Origin: Solibacillus sp. FSL R7-0682
GTDB lineage: Bacteria; Bacillota; Bacilli; Bacillales_A; Planococcaceae
Direction: 5' to 3'
Assembly: GCF_038005985.1 (NCBI RefSeq)
Contig: NZ_JBBOUI010000001.1
Coordinates: 883,501-947,500, forward strand
Length of the DNA stretch: 64,000 nucleotides
Shown here: in pieces, positions 1 through 8,004 of the stretch
How positions within the stretch are numbered: the first letter of the stretch is position 1
How the letters are laid out: each line of letters begins with the position of its first letter
Notes under the pieces: generated by a model
The model's input: only the letters and a program-made list of their open reading frames with translations
Databases searched by the model: none
What the model was told of the DNA's origin: nothing
Made by a program: the position numbers and the translations under genes

Positions 1-111
1 TCGGACAATACAATCAAAACGCGCCTACGACGTGCCCGCGAGAAGCTGAAAATCAAATTGGAAGGAAGTGATTTAGATGAAGGACAATCAATTGAAAAAG
101 GCTATAGATGA
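1..111 (+). CDS. ECF sigma factor, C-terminal end (partial)
   Basis: Only the last 36 codons are in the window, read in frame 1 from the first base to a TGA at 109-111. The start of this piece, NTIKTRLRRAREKLK, is the typical end of sigma-70 region 4.2, the recognition helix of the helix-turn-helix that reads the -35 element. The frame overlaps the start of the next gene by 35 bases, the usual arrangement for an ECF sigma factor and its anti-sigma partner. Which ECF group it belongs to cannot be told from this fragment. Confidence 0.75.
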   Translation, partial: SDNTIKTRLRRAREKLKIKLEGSDLDEGQSIEKGYR

Positions 112-1531
112 GATGATAAGTAACAAGCCCTTGTTAAATGATGCTTTTGTTAAGAGAGTAATGGTTCCAAAAAAGATACTAAACAAAGTTTCATGGGTAC
201 ATCCTATTATTGTATTAAGCTTAGTGTTCTTCATCGGAATGATTCTCTATTTTATGCCAAACGAACAGCGCCAAGCGACAACAATAGAAAATAATGAATT
301 ACCAGCAAAATATGAAGCAATTGTTCGTCATTATTTCGAAGCTATTTCATTGAAAAATGCGCAAGCCTTCGCAAAAGTTTCAGATGAAGATGCGAAGGAA
401 ATCTTTCATCAGTACAGTAATTATAAGTTAAATGAGCCACTTACTATTTTAAAAACAATTGAATATGAAGATTCTTACACAGTATTTGTTTTGTTACCTA
501 AAGGAGAAGGACATTACTTTATAAACCAGCTTAACCTAGTTAAGAACAGTAGAAAAATCACCCTTAGTAATGACAACAAGTTTACTGAATATAGGAACAT
601 TCACTTACCAACTTCTATTCCATTACAGTACCGTCCTGCTCCGTTTGCAGTACAATTAGAAAATTTCGATTTAGGAAAATATCAGAAAGCATTTGAAACG
701 CAAACTTACGAAGACGGGGTAAAGCTATATCAATTAAAAACGACAAAAGGAACATGGAGAATTATCGAAACAATGGAAGGTGATCTGTTCGAATTTCCGA
801 TTGTGAGTAGTGGTCAGTCATATGCAACAGGGATTGCTAAAAACGAGTATTATATCGTAGACGAAAAGAGTTCAAAGGTAGAGATTCTTTATAAAAATCG
901 TGAAGGGCAATTTCAGCATTTAAGTGGTAGTACAGATAGGCAAGGTATGATCAATAATCAATTAGGCTTTCACGAGAATCCTTTTTTTATTTGGGGAGGT
1001 CAAGACCCTACAATTGCAACTATTCGTGACGGAATTTTAGTTAATGCCCCTATTTTGGAATCAGCAAATTTGATTGGTCCAGTAGAATTTTACAATGTTG
1101 AAGCAGAAGGGGATATGATTTTGTTGAAATACTCTGAGGATGACTTCCAAAAGTCACAATATTATCGGTTCCAACAGTTTGATAAGTTAGAAGTTGTATT
1201 ATATGACAAGCCATTAGAGGCAAAGGTTAGTCATTTAAACATGTTATTTTTGATTGGACGAGGATTTAATCGGCTTGAGTTTTATAACGATGAGTTAAGG
1301 GTCGTACTTCGCCCTGACATTGACCCTAGCCCTTATGCTAAGAATAAAAATAAAAATCATTTAGAAGCAATAGATGCTACTTATAAAAATATTAAAGTAA
1401 CTGTAAAAGATAGTACGTATTACATTACAGGAGATGACGGTTTTGAAATGACGTTGACCAGAATTGCGGAACGTGTATTTATTGATGACAAGGGGAATGA
1501 ATTTACAACAGGGATGTATTTATCAGAGTAA
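77..1531 (+). CDS. putative membrane anti-sigma factor with large extracytoplasmic domain
   Basis: A 484-residue protein with a short, charged cytoplasmic N-terminus (about 1-38), one membrane helix (about 39-59, rich in Ile, Leu, Val and Phe) and a soluble C-terminal part of about 420 residues expected outside the membrane. That topology, and translational overlap with an upstream ECF sigma factor gene, are the hallmarks of an anti-sigma factor. The ribosome site GGAAGG lies 9 bases before the ATG, inside the sigma gene. I recognise no named domain in the extracytoplasmic part. It has no zinc-binding HxxxCxxC motif in the N-terminus, so it is not of the classical ZAS type. The anti-sigma role is inferred from context. 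Confidence 0.6.
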   Translation: MKDNQLKKAIDEMISNKPLLNDAFVKRVMVPKKILNKVSWVHPIIVLSLVFFIGMILYFMPNEQRQATTIENNELPAKYEAIVRHYFEAISLKNAQAFAKVSDEDAKEIFHQYSNYKLNEPLTILKTIEYEDSYTVFVLLPKGEGHYFINQLNLVKNSRKITLSNDNKFTEYRNIHLPTSIPLQYRPAPFAVQLENFDLGKYQKAFETQTYEDGVKLYQLKTTKGTWRIIETMEGDLFEFPIVSSGQSYATGIAKNEYYIVDEKSSKVEILYKNREGQFQHLSGSTDRQGMINNQLGFHENPFFIWGGQDPTIATIRDGILVNAPILESANLIGPVEFYNVEAEGDMILLKYSEDDFQKSQYYRFQQFDKLEVVLYDKPLEAKVSHLNMLFLIGRGFNRLEFYNDELRVVLRPDIDPSPYAKNKNKNHLEAIDATYKNIKVTVKDSTYYITGDDGFEMTLTRIAERVFIDDKGNEFTTGMYLSE

Positions 1532-1535
1532 AAAA

Positions 1536-1582
1536 ACGACTATGTATTCATGATGGAATGAATGCATAGTCGTCTTTCTTTT
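1536..1582. terminator. bidirectional intrinsic terminator
   Basis: Arms 1536-1551 and 1558-1573 pair over 16 bp with one G-U. A T-rich tail follows on the plus strand and an A-run precedes it (T-run for the minus strand), so it can end both the anti-sigma gene and the convergent oxidoreductase gene. Confidence 0.85.
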
Positions 1583-1589
1583 AACCCAA

Positions 1590-2201
1590 TTATCTACATA
1601 ATCCAACCGATTTATTTTCATAGGCGGGATCTGTTAAAGCTTTCAACATAAAATGGGCAACACTGGCTCTTGGTATGGATGAGGAGCCTTTTGGTACACC
1701 TTCAAAAGCTTCCTTATAGTCTGTTACAAGTAAGTCATTTTTAAGTCCCATTGGTCGAGCAATCGTATAAATGATGTTCTTTGTTTTATAGTAATTTAGT
1801 GCATTGCGATGATCAGCTAAAGGATTAGCAAGCATCTTCATCATTAGCTTTCCTGGTATGCCTGGAATTTCTCCGTCTACACCTGCTGAGGCACAATATA
1901 CAAGACGCTTTACGCCTGCTTTTACCATTCCGTCTGCAATATTTTTCCCCATTGCTTCAAGCTCGTTTGATTTTTTCATGCCCGTACTGGAGCCTAAACA
2001 AGATATAACGGCTTCATGACCAGGAATTGCACTCGCTACATCATTCGCATTAAATGCATCTCCTTGAATAATTGTGACATCTGTCGTTTTTAATTTTTCA
2101 GGTGTTCGAACAAAGGCAGTTACGTCATGACCAGCAGCCAAAGCCATTTCTACGAAATGCTGGCCAACACCACCTGTTGCACCAAAGACAATGATTTTCA
2201 T
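1590..2201 (-). CDS. NAD(P)-binding oxidoreductase, NmrA/atypical SDR type
   Basis: A 203-residue protein that opens with a Rossmann fold and the dinucleotide motif GATGGVG (residues 7-13), followed by an arginine-containing turn (VRTPEKL) that suggests NADPH preference. The fold matches the single-domain NAD(P)H-binding family (YwnB/YhfK-like, NmrA-like) whose members act as flavin/quinone reductases or redox sensors. The substrate is unknown. The ATG overlaps the stop of the upstream MFS gene by 4 bases, so the two are translationally coupled and probably one transcript. Confidence 0.8.
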   Translation of the reverse strand: MKIIVFGATGGVGQHFVEMALAAGHDVTAFVRTPEKLKTTDVTIIQGDAFNANDVASAIPGHEAVISCLGSSTGMKKSNELEAMGKNIADGMVKAGVKRLVYCASAGVDGEIPGIPGKLMMKMLANPLADHRNALNYYKTKNIIYTIARPMGLKNDLLVTDYKEAFEGVPKGSSSIPRASVAHFMLKALTDPAYENKSVGLCR

Positions 2202-3397
2202 TGGAATCCTCCCTTTATTTCATTCGTTTGTGTCTGCTTTGCACCTTTCCACATAAAGGTTAAGCCAATCGTAAAGATTAAAATAATGAGCCCTGCAATA
2301 AATGGATATAAAATTTGAACATCATATAGTGCGCCAGCAAGTAAAGGACCTAAAATATTTCCGATACTCATATATGCATTATTCATTCCCATGGCAAAAC
2401 CTTGTTCTTTACCAGCTAGTTTTGAAATAAGCGTTGTTAAAACAGGACGTAAAATAGATGTTGCGAGGAAGATTAATAATGAAATCGCAAAGAACATTGC
2501 ATAACTTCCTGCAATTATCGATAGGAAAAATCCAATAGCTGTCACGATTAAAAATAATTTTAATACATTTAGCTCGCCTATCGATTTCACAATTCGGTCC
2601 ACTACAAATAGCTGCATAATCACTCCGACAAGACCAGTTGAAGTTACCATAAAGGCTATTTCCTCTGGTGTCGCACCAAATTGGTTATCAACATATAGTC
2701 CAAGTACTGTTTCATAAGCCATTAATCCGAAGCTCATAATAAGCGTAATAACTAAAGGAATAAAAAACGGTTTTTTCACGGATAAAATGATGTCTTTCAC
2801 CATCGATTGGTTTGGAATATCGAATATTTCAGGCTTTTCTACCTGGCTTTCCTTTAGTGTGAAGAATGACACGACAAAGGCAAGTAATCCGACAATAGCC
2901 GATACTAATAGTGGGATTTTTAAACCAAATTGTGCTAAATATCCGCCGATTCCAGGACCAATAACAATTCCTAAAGACATAGCAGCCGAAATAAAGCTAT
3001 TGCCTTTAGCGCGTTGGTCCATCGTTGTAATATCCGCGACATACGCATAAATAGCAGGTATTAAAAATGCACAACCAATACCACCAATAGCGCGAGAAAT
3101 ATAAAGTAAAACAATGGAGTCTGCAAAATAAAAAATAAACATCGAGATTGCTAACGTTAAAAGCCCGATATTAATTAACGGTCGACGTCCATATTTATCT
3201 GTCCATTTACCTCCAATAGGAGACACTAAAAATTGTGCAAAGGCAAAGATTGCAATAATTAATCCAGCGGCTGTACCACCTTGACCAATTTCTTTTAAAT
3301 ATGCAGGAATAACGGGAATAATGATTCCAAAACTTCCAACTGCAATAAACATGTTGAGCATTAGTAATGCTAATTTCTTTCGTTGATCTGTCGTCAT
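2198..3397 (-). CDS. MFS drug efflux transporter (NorA/Bmr-like, DHA1)
   Basis: A 399-residue integral membrane protein with about 12 hydrophobic helices. The loop between helices 2 and 3 carries the MFS motif A variant GGKWTDKYGRRP (about 62-73), and helix 5 carries the antiporter motif C region GPGIGGYLAQ. This places it with the proton-coupled DHA1 drug/H+ antiporters such as NorA and Bmr. The ribosome site AGGAAGG precedes the ATG. It is the first gene of a two-gene unit with the oxidoreductase; the actual substrate is not visible from sequence. Confidence 0.85.
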   Translation of the reverse strand: MTTDQRKKLALLMLNMFIAVGSFGIIIPVIPAYLKEIGQGGTAAGLIIAIFAFAQFLVSPIGGKWTDKYGRRPLINIGLLTLAISMFIFYFADSIVLLYISRAIGGIGCAFLIPAIYAYVADITTMDQRAKGNSFISAAMSLGIVIGPGIGGYLAQFGLKIPLLVSAIVGLLAFVVSFFTLKESQVEKPEIFDIPNQSMVKDIILSVKKPFFIPLVITLIMSFGLMAYETVLGLYVDNQFGATPEEIAFMVTSTGLVGVIMQLFVVDRIVKSIGELNVLKLFLIVTAIGFFLSIIAGSYAMFFAISLLIFLATSILRPVLTTLISKLAGKEQGFAMGMNNAYMSIGNILGPLLAGALYDVQILYPFIAGLIILIFTIGLTFMWKGAKQTQTNEIKGGFQ

Positions 3398-3436
3398 GAT
3401 GTTTCCTTCCTAAAAAACAATTTTTTCATGTAGTCC

Positions 3437-3465
3437 ATTGTAATATGGAATGGATATGAAAACAA
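3437..3465 (-). promoter_or_regulatory. sigma-A promoter of the MFS/oxidoreductase unit
   Basis: Read on the minus strand: -35 TTGTTT (3465-3460), 17-bp spacer, -10 TACAAT (3442-3437). It sits 40 bases upstream of the MFS start codon. Confidence 0.6.
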
Positions 3466-3496
3466 ATCTCGTTTGTATAAGAGTAATAGCCATAAT

Positions 3497-3604
3497 GGAC
3501 AATTTTTGGTTTGAAGAGACTATTAGTTAATGGAAAAGGACAATATGGGGGTTAATGGACAAAATGATGATGAAATAGGACAAAACTACAATAATATATG
3601 ACAA
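3497..3604. repeat. phased GGACAA repeats upstream of the efflux gene
   Basis: GGACAA occurs at 3497, 3538, 3557 and 3578 and the variant TGACAA at 3599, all in the same orientation. The steps are 41, 19, 21 and 21 bases, close to whole or double helical turns. They lie just upstream of the -35 of the MFS gene, in a 286-bp gap between two minus-strand genes. The rest of the gap holds the promoter and the terminator of the thioredoxin-like gene. Confidence 0.55.
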
Positions 3605-3637
3605 TCTGATACACAAACACGAGTGAATAAAATAAAA

Positions 3638-3675
3638 GCCCAATCTATCGTTTTATTATCACGATAAGATGGGCT
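3638..3675 (-). terminator. terminator of the thioredoxin-like gene
   Basis: Imperfect hairpin, GCCCAATCTATCGT against ACGATAAGATGGGC, directly downstream of the minus-strand gene ending at 3684. On the minus strand it is followed by a T-rich tract (complement of aataaaa). Confidence 0.65.
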
Positions 3676-3683
3676 CATATAAA

Positions 3684-4001
3684 TTAAACTTGTGCAGTTA
3701 AAAATTCCTCAACTTGAGCTGGTGATTTAGCATTAGCACTATGTAAGTGTGCTAGCTTTTCGCCGTTTTGGAAGATTAATAACGAAGGAATTCCCATTAC
3801 TTGATACTTTTCAGCTAGATCAGGGAAGTTATCTCGGTTGATTGAGTACCAGTCAAATTGATTATGCTCTTCAATAATTGGATCGATAAACATATCCATA
3901 CGTGTGCAATCTGGACACCAGCCAGCATAAAATTTAATAATCACCTTTTTGTCTGTTCCTGTTAATTCAGTAAATTGTTCAATCGTAGTAATTTCTTGCA
4001 T
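3684..4001 (-). CDS. thioredoxin-like protein with WCPDC motif
   Basis: A 105-residue single thioredoxin-fold protein. The redox motif is WCPDC followed by TRMDMFI, and the cis-proline loop is GIPSLLIF. It lacks a signal peptide, so it acts in the cytosol. The start is set at the ATG at 4001 because AAGGAG lies 8 bases before it; an upstream in-frame ATG adds 14 residues but has no ribosome site. The WCPDC active site is typical of YtpP-like proteins rather than TrxA (WCGPC). It is a paralogue of the gene at 29184-29498. No partner gene is apparent. Confidence 0.85.
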   Translation of the reverse strand: MQEITTIEQFTELTGTDKKVIIKFYAGWCPDCTRMDMFIDPIIEEHNQFDWYSINRDNFPDLAEKYQVMGIPSLLIFQNGEKLAHLHSANAKSPAQVEEFLTAQV

Positions 4002-4220
4002 ATTTATCACGCTCCTTATGCTCATTGTACACAGAAAGGACAATTACGAAAAGTAATTAAGCTTCAAAAGATTGAAAGCGTGTATTTGCCTTTTGTGTAT
4101 TAAATTAGAATAATATATTTATTTAGAGACTTTAAGAAAATAGAACCTCACTTAAGAGAAGCTATTAATTTGAGCTATGTTTATAAGCAATATGTTTTTC
4201 TAAAAATTGTGAGAAAATTA

Positions 4221-4249
4221 TTGCGCAAATTATCAAAATAATCTACACT
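4221..4249 (+). promoter_or_regulatory. possible fadNAE promoter
   Basis: TTGCGC, 17 bp, TACACT: a weak sigma-A match placed 43 bases before the FadR-type operator. The rest of the 323-bp gap 4002-4324 shows no other element I can support. Confidence 0.3.
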
Positions 4250-4291
4250 AAGAACAGAAAAGCTGTTTGAAGTTTTTTTTTCATTTCAAAA

Positions 4292-4309
4292 TGAATGACT
4301 GTTCATTCA
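4292..4309 (+). promoter_or_regulatory. FadR (YsiA)-type operator
   Basis: TGAATGACTGTTCATTCA is a dyad with arms TGAATGA and TCATTCA around 4 bases. It agrees with the published B. subtilis FadR consensus (TGAATGAMTANTCATTCA) at all but one position. It ends at the first base of the fadN ribosome site, so bound repressor would block elongation. FadR releases DNA when long-chain acyl-CoA is present, which fits control of beta-oxidation. Confidence 0.85.
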
Positions 4310-4324
4310 AAGGAGAAGGGGGAA

Positions 4325-6715
4325 GTGCTCGTGTCTTACAAAATTCAAAAAGTAGCTGTTTTAGGTTCAGGGGTTATGGGTTCAGGTATTGCAGCACATT
4401 TAGCAAACATCGGGATTCCTACACTATTACTTGATATCGTGCCAAATGAGCTAACGAAAGAAGAAGAAGCTAAAGGATTATCACTAGATTCAAAGGTTGT
4501 AAAAAATCGTTTTGCAGCTGGTGCACTACAAAAACTATTAAAGCAAAAACCAGCGCCACTTTCATCGAAAAAAAATCTAGCATTAATTACGCCAGGGAAC
4601 TTTGATGATGATCTAGATAAGTTGAAAGATGTAGACTGGATTATCGAAGTTATCGTAGAAAAATTAGAAATTAAAAAAGGTTTATTTGAAAAGATTGATG
4701 CAGTGCGTAAGCCAGGCACAATTGTATCATCGAATACATCAGGGGTAAGCATTAACGCAATGGCGGAGGAACGTTCAGAAGATTTCCAAGCACATTTCCT
4801 TGGAACACACTTCTTCAACCCACCACGCTATTTGAAATTACTAGAAGTCATTCCAGCAAACACTACAAAATCAGAAGTTGTCGAGTTCATGAAAGTGTTC
4901 GGTGAAGACGTACTTGGTAAAGGTGTTGTAATTGCAAAAGATACACCAAACTTTATTGCCAACCGTATAGGAACATACGGTTTGTTAGTAACAATGCAAG
5001 AAATGGTTGCCCGTAATTATTCAGTAGGTGAAGTAGATTCAGTGACGGGGCCAATTATTGGTCGTCCAAAATCGGCGACATTCCGAACACTTGATGTAGT
5101 AGGTCTTGATACGTTTGCGCATGTGGCTAAAAACGTATATGACCATACAACGGGTGAAGAGCAAGCGGTATTTGAAGAGTCACCAATTTTAAACAAGATG
5201 ATCTCAAATGGTTGGTTAGGTGCTAAGTCTGGTCAAGGCTTCTTTAAAAAGGAAGGAAAACAGATTTTAGAATTAAATTTATCAACATTTGAATACGAGC
5301 CAACAAAAAAACTTGTTGCCCCTTCTCTTGAAATGGCAAAACAAGCAAAAGGTCCTGGCGGTAAATTAAAAACATTAATATACGCAAAAGACCGCGTTGG
5401 TGAATTATTATGGAACTCATTTGCTCCAACATTAATCTATTCTGCCAAGCTATTAGGTGAAATTGCAGATGACATCGTAGCAATTGACAATGCGATGAAA
5501 TGGGGCTTCGGCTGGGCACAAGGTCCATTCGAAATGTGGGATGCAATCGGGGTAGAAAAATCAATCGAAAAAATGAAAGAAGAAGGGCGTGAAATCCCTG
5601 CTTTCGTAACAAGTTTACTAGACAATGGATTCACAACGTTCTATTCAGAAATTGATGGGGACCTAGCTTACTATAATGGTACAGAGTATGTAAAAGTACC
5701 AATAAATGAAAAAGCAATTGATTTAAAACGTTATAAGAAAAAACATGGTGTTATTAAAGCAAATTCAGGTGCAAGTTTAATAGACATTGGTGATGGCATT
5801 GCATTACTTGAGTTCCACTCTCGTTCAAATGCAATTGGGTTAGATATCATTCAAATGATTAACTATGCAATTGATGAAGTAGAGAAAAATTTCAAAGGCC
5901 TTGTTATTGGTAACCAAGGTAAAAACTTCTGTGTGGGAGCTAACCTAGGGATGATTTTAATGGAGGCACAAGACGATAATATTTTCGAATTAGATTTCGT
6001 TATTAAGTCATTCCAACAAGCGATGCGCCGTATTAAATATAGTTCGAAACCTGTTGTAGCAGCTCCATTCCAAATGACGTTAGGAGGAGGAGCAGAAGTA
6101 TGTTTACCAGCTGCACATATTCAAGCTTCAGCAGAAACATATATGGGTCTTGTTGAAGTAGGAGTTGGCCTAATTCCAGGCGGTGGCGGTAACATCGGTC
6201 TATATGAAAAATTCATTAAAGGCTTACCGAATGGTGTAGAAGTAGATTACCAGCATATTGCGAATAAAGTATTTGAAACAATTGCAATGGCAAAAGTTTC
6301 GACTTCTGGTGAAGAAGCACGTGAAAACAACTTCTTAAACTTTGCGGATGGTATTTCTGTGAACCCAGATCACTTAATTTATGATGCAAAACAGGCAGCA
6401 TTAGCACTAGCTGAAGCTGGCTACACACCGCCAGTGAAAAAGTTAGTGAAAGTGGTCGGTGCACCGGGATATGCAACATTATTACTTGGAGCTCAAGGTA
6501 TGTTTGATTCAGGCTTCATTTCAGAGCATGATCTTAAAATTGCAAAGAAATTAGCTTATGTAATTGCCGGTGGTAAAGTACCATATGGAACAGAAGTTTC
6601 GGAAGATTATTTATTAAACCTTGAAAAAGAAGCATTCCTACAATTAGTTGCAGACTCAAAATCACAAATGCGTATGCAACACATGCTTGTAAAAGGAAAG
6701 CCATTACGTAACTAA
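4325..6715 (+). CDS. fadN: 3-hydroxyacyl-CoA dehydrogenase / enoyl-CoA hydratase (FadN)
   Basis: A bifunctional beta-oxidation enzyme of about 796 residues (B. subtilis FadN is of similar size). The N-terminal half is 3-hydroxyacyl-CoA dehydrogenase: an NAD-binding GSGVMGSG motif at about 14-21 and the GTHFFNPP catalytic-histidine segment near 160. The C-terminal half (about 480-690) is an enoyl-CoA hydratase/crotonase fold with the oxyanion-hole segments GKNFCVGANLG and TLGGGAEVCLPA. I place the start at GTG 4325, 9 bases after AAAGGAG; an ATG at 4295 in the same frame lies inside the operator and has no ribosome site. First gene of fadN-fadA-fadE. Confidence 0.95.
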   Translation: MLVSYKIQKVAVLGSGVMGSGIAAHLANIGIPTLLLDIVPNELTKEEEAKGLSLDSKVVKNRFAAGALQKLLKQKPAPLSSKKNLALITPGNFDDDLDKLKDVDWIIEVIVEKLEIKKGLFEKIDAVRKPGTIVSSNTSGVSINAMAEERSEDFQAHFLGTHFFNPPRYLKLLEVIPANTTKSEVVEFMKVFGEDVLGKGVVIAKDTPNFIANRIGTYGLLVTMQEMVARNYSVGEVDSVTGPIIGRPKSATFRTLDVVGLDTFAHVAKNVYDHTTGEEQAVFEESPILNKMISNGWLGAKSGQGFFKKEGKQILELNLSTFEYEPTKKLVAPSLEMAKQAKGPGGKLKTLIYAKDRVGELLWNSFAPTLIYSAKLLGEIADDIVAIDNAMKWGFGWAQGPFEMWDAIGVEKSIEKMKEEGREIPAFVTSLLDNGFTTFYSEIDGDLAYYNGTEYVKVPINEKAIDLKRYKKKHGVIKANSGASLIDIGDGIALLEFHSRSNAIGLDIIQMINYAIDEVEKNFKGLVIGNQGKNFCVGANLGMILMEAQDDNIFELDFVIKSFQQAMRRIKYSSKPVVAAPFQMTLGGGAEVCLPAAHIQASAETYMGLVEVGVGLIPGGGGNIGLYEKFIKGLPNGVEVDYQHIANKVFETIAMAKVSTSGEEARENNFLNFADGISVNPDHLIYDAKQAALALAEAGYTPPVKKLVKVVGAPGYATLLLGAQGMFDSGFISEHDLKIAKKLAYVIAGGKVPYGTEVSEDYLLNLEKEAFLQLVADSKSQMRMQHMLVKGKPLRN

Positions 6716-6741
6716 TGTAAAACGTTCTATTAAATATTTTG

Positions 6742-6767
6742 CGCTAGCGGCAATATTGCTGCTAGCG
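6742..6767 (+). other. hairpin between fadN and fadA
   Basis: A 26-base near-perfect palindrome with outer arms CGCTAGC/GCTAGCG and one G-U pair. No T-run follows, so it is not a terminator; an mRNA processing or stability element in the operon is more likely. Confidence 0.6.
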
Positions 6768-6789
6768 ATTACAAGGGGGAAACATCATT

Positions 6790-7962
6790 ATGCGTGAAGC
6801 CGTTATCGTTGCAGGAGCGAGAACACCAATCGGACGTGCAAAAAAAGGGACACTAGCCAATACACGTCCAGATGATTTTGGTGCAGTAGTAGTTAAGGAA
6901 ACGTTAAAGCGTGCGGGCTATGAAGGTCCGATTGATGATTTAATTATGGGATGTGCGATGCCAGAAGCAGAGCAAGGAATGAACGTTGCACGTTTAGTTG
7001 GAGCACTAGCAGGATTACCTGATACAACACCAGCATTAACAGTAAACCGCTTCTGTTCATCAGGTTTACAAACAATTGCATATGCTGCCGAGCGCATCAT
7101 GCTTGGTCACTCAAAAGCAATCGTTGCAGGTGGTACTGAATCTATGAGTATGATTCCGATGACTGGTAACACAGTGCGCTTAAATCCAAAATTAGCCGAG
7201 GAGGCACCTCAATACTATATCGGTATGGGGCATACAGCAGAAGAAGTAGCAAATCGCTACAACGTTACGCGTGAAGATCAAGATGCATTTGCAGTACGTT
7301 CTCATGAATTAGCTGAAAAGGCGATTAAAGAAGGAAAATTTAAAGACGAAATCGTTCCAATAGAAGTGACGGAGTACTATGTGGACGAAAATAATAAATT
7401 ACAAGAGAAGAAAACTACCTTTGATACAGATGAAGGCGTACGTCCAGGTACTTCACTAGAAGGTTTAGCGAAGTTACGCCCAGCATTTAACGTGAAAGGA
7501 TCAGTAACAGCTGGTAACGCTTCACAAACATCTGACGGAGCAGCAGCGGTGCTAGTTATGGACCGTGAAGAGGCTGAAAAGCAAGGCATTCAACCACTTG
7601 CAAAATTTTTAGGCTTTGCAGTTGGTGGTGTACCACCAGAAGTAATGGGAATCGGTCCAATTGTAGCAGTTCCAAAAGCATTAGAAATTGCGGGGATTAC
7701 ACAAGATGAAGTAGACCTTTGGGAAATTAACGAAGCATTCGCATCTCAATCAATCCAAGTTGTTCGTGAGTTAGGAATTGATATGGATAAAGTGAATGTA
7801 AACGGTGGTGCTATCGCATTAGGTCACCCACTTGGCGCAACAGGTGCTATTTTAACTGTCAAATTAATTAATGAGTTAAAACGACGTGGCGGTAAGTACG
7901 GTGTTGTAACAATGTGTATCGGCGGCGGAATGGGCGCAGCTGGAGTATTTGAAGTACTTTAA
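6790..7962 (+). CDS. fadA: acetyl-CoA acyltransferase (thiolase, FadA)
   Basis: A 390-residue thiolase, the usual family length. It carries the acyl-accepting cysteine in NRFCSSG (Cys89), the GHPLGATGA histidine (His346) and the second catalytic cysteine in MCIGGGMGAAG (Cys376). It performs the last step of beta-oxidation, cleaving 3-ketoacyl-CoA to acetyl-CoA and a shortened acyl-CoA. The ribosome site AAGGGGG is 11 bases before the ATG. It lies 74 bases after fadN with a hairpin in the gap, and 42 bases before fadE. Thiolases of biosynthetic type share these motifs, but the operon context fixes the degradative role. Confidence 0.95.
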   Translation: MREAVIVAGARTPIGRAKKGTLANTRPDDFGAVVVKETLKRAGYEGPIDDLIMGCAMPEAEQGMNVARLVGALAGLPDTTPALTVNRFCSSGLQTIAYAAERIMLGHSKAIVAGGTESMSMIPMTGNTVRLNPKLAEEAPQYYIGMGHTAEEVANRYNVTREDQDAFAVRSHELAEKAIKEGKFKDEIVPIEVTEYYVDENNKLQEKKTTFDTDEGVRPGTSLEGLAKLRPAFNVKGSVTAGNASQTSDGAAAVLVMDREEAEKQGIQPLAKFLGFAVGGVPPEVMGIGPIVAVPKALEIAGITQDEVDLWEINEAFASQSIQVVRELGIDMDKVNVNGGAIALGHPLGATGAILTVKLINELKRRGGKYGVVTMCIGGGMGAAGVFEVL

Positions 7963-8004
7963 CTTTTATAAACAGATTACAAAGACCTTAGGGAGGAATT
8001 TATT

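Noticed and set aside
2127..2318. A 63-codon plus-strand frame over the oxidoreductase/MFS junction
   Set aside because: Antisense to two coupled genes, no ribosome site.
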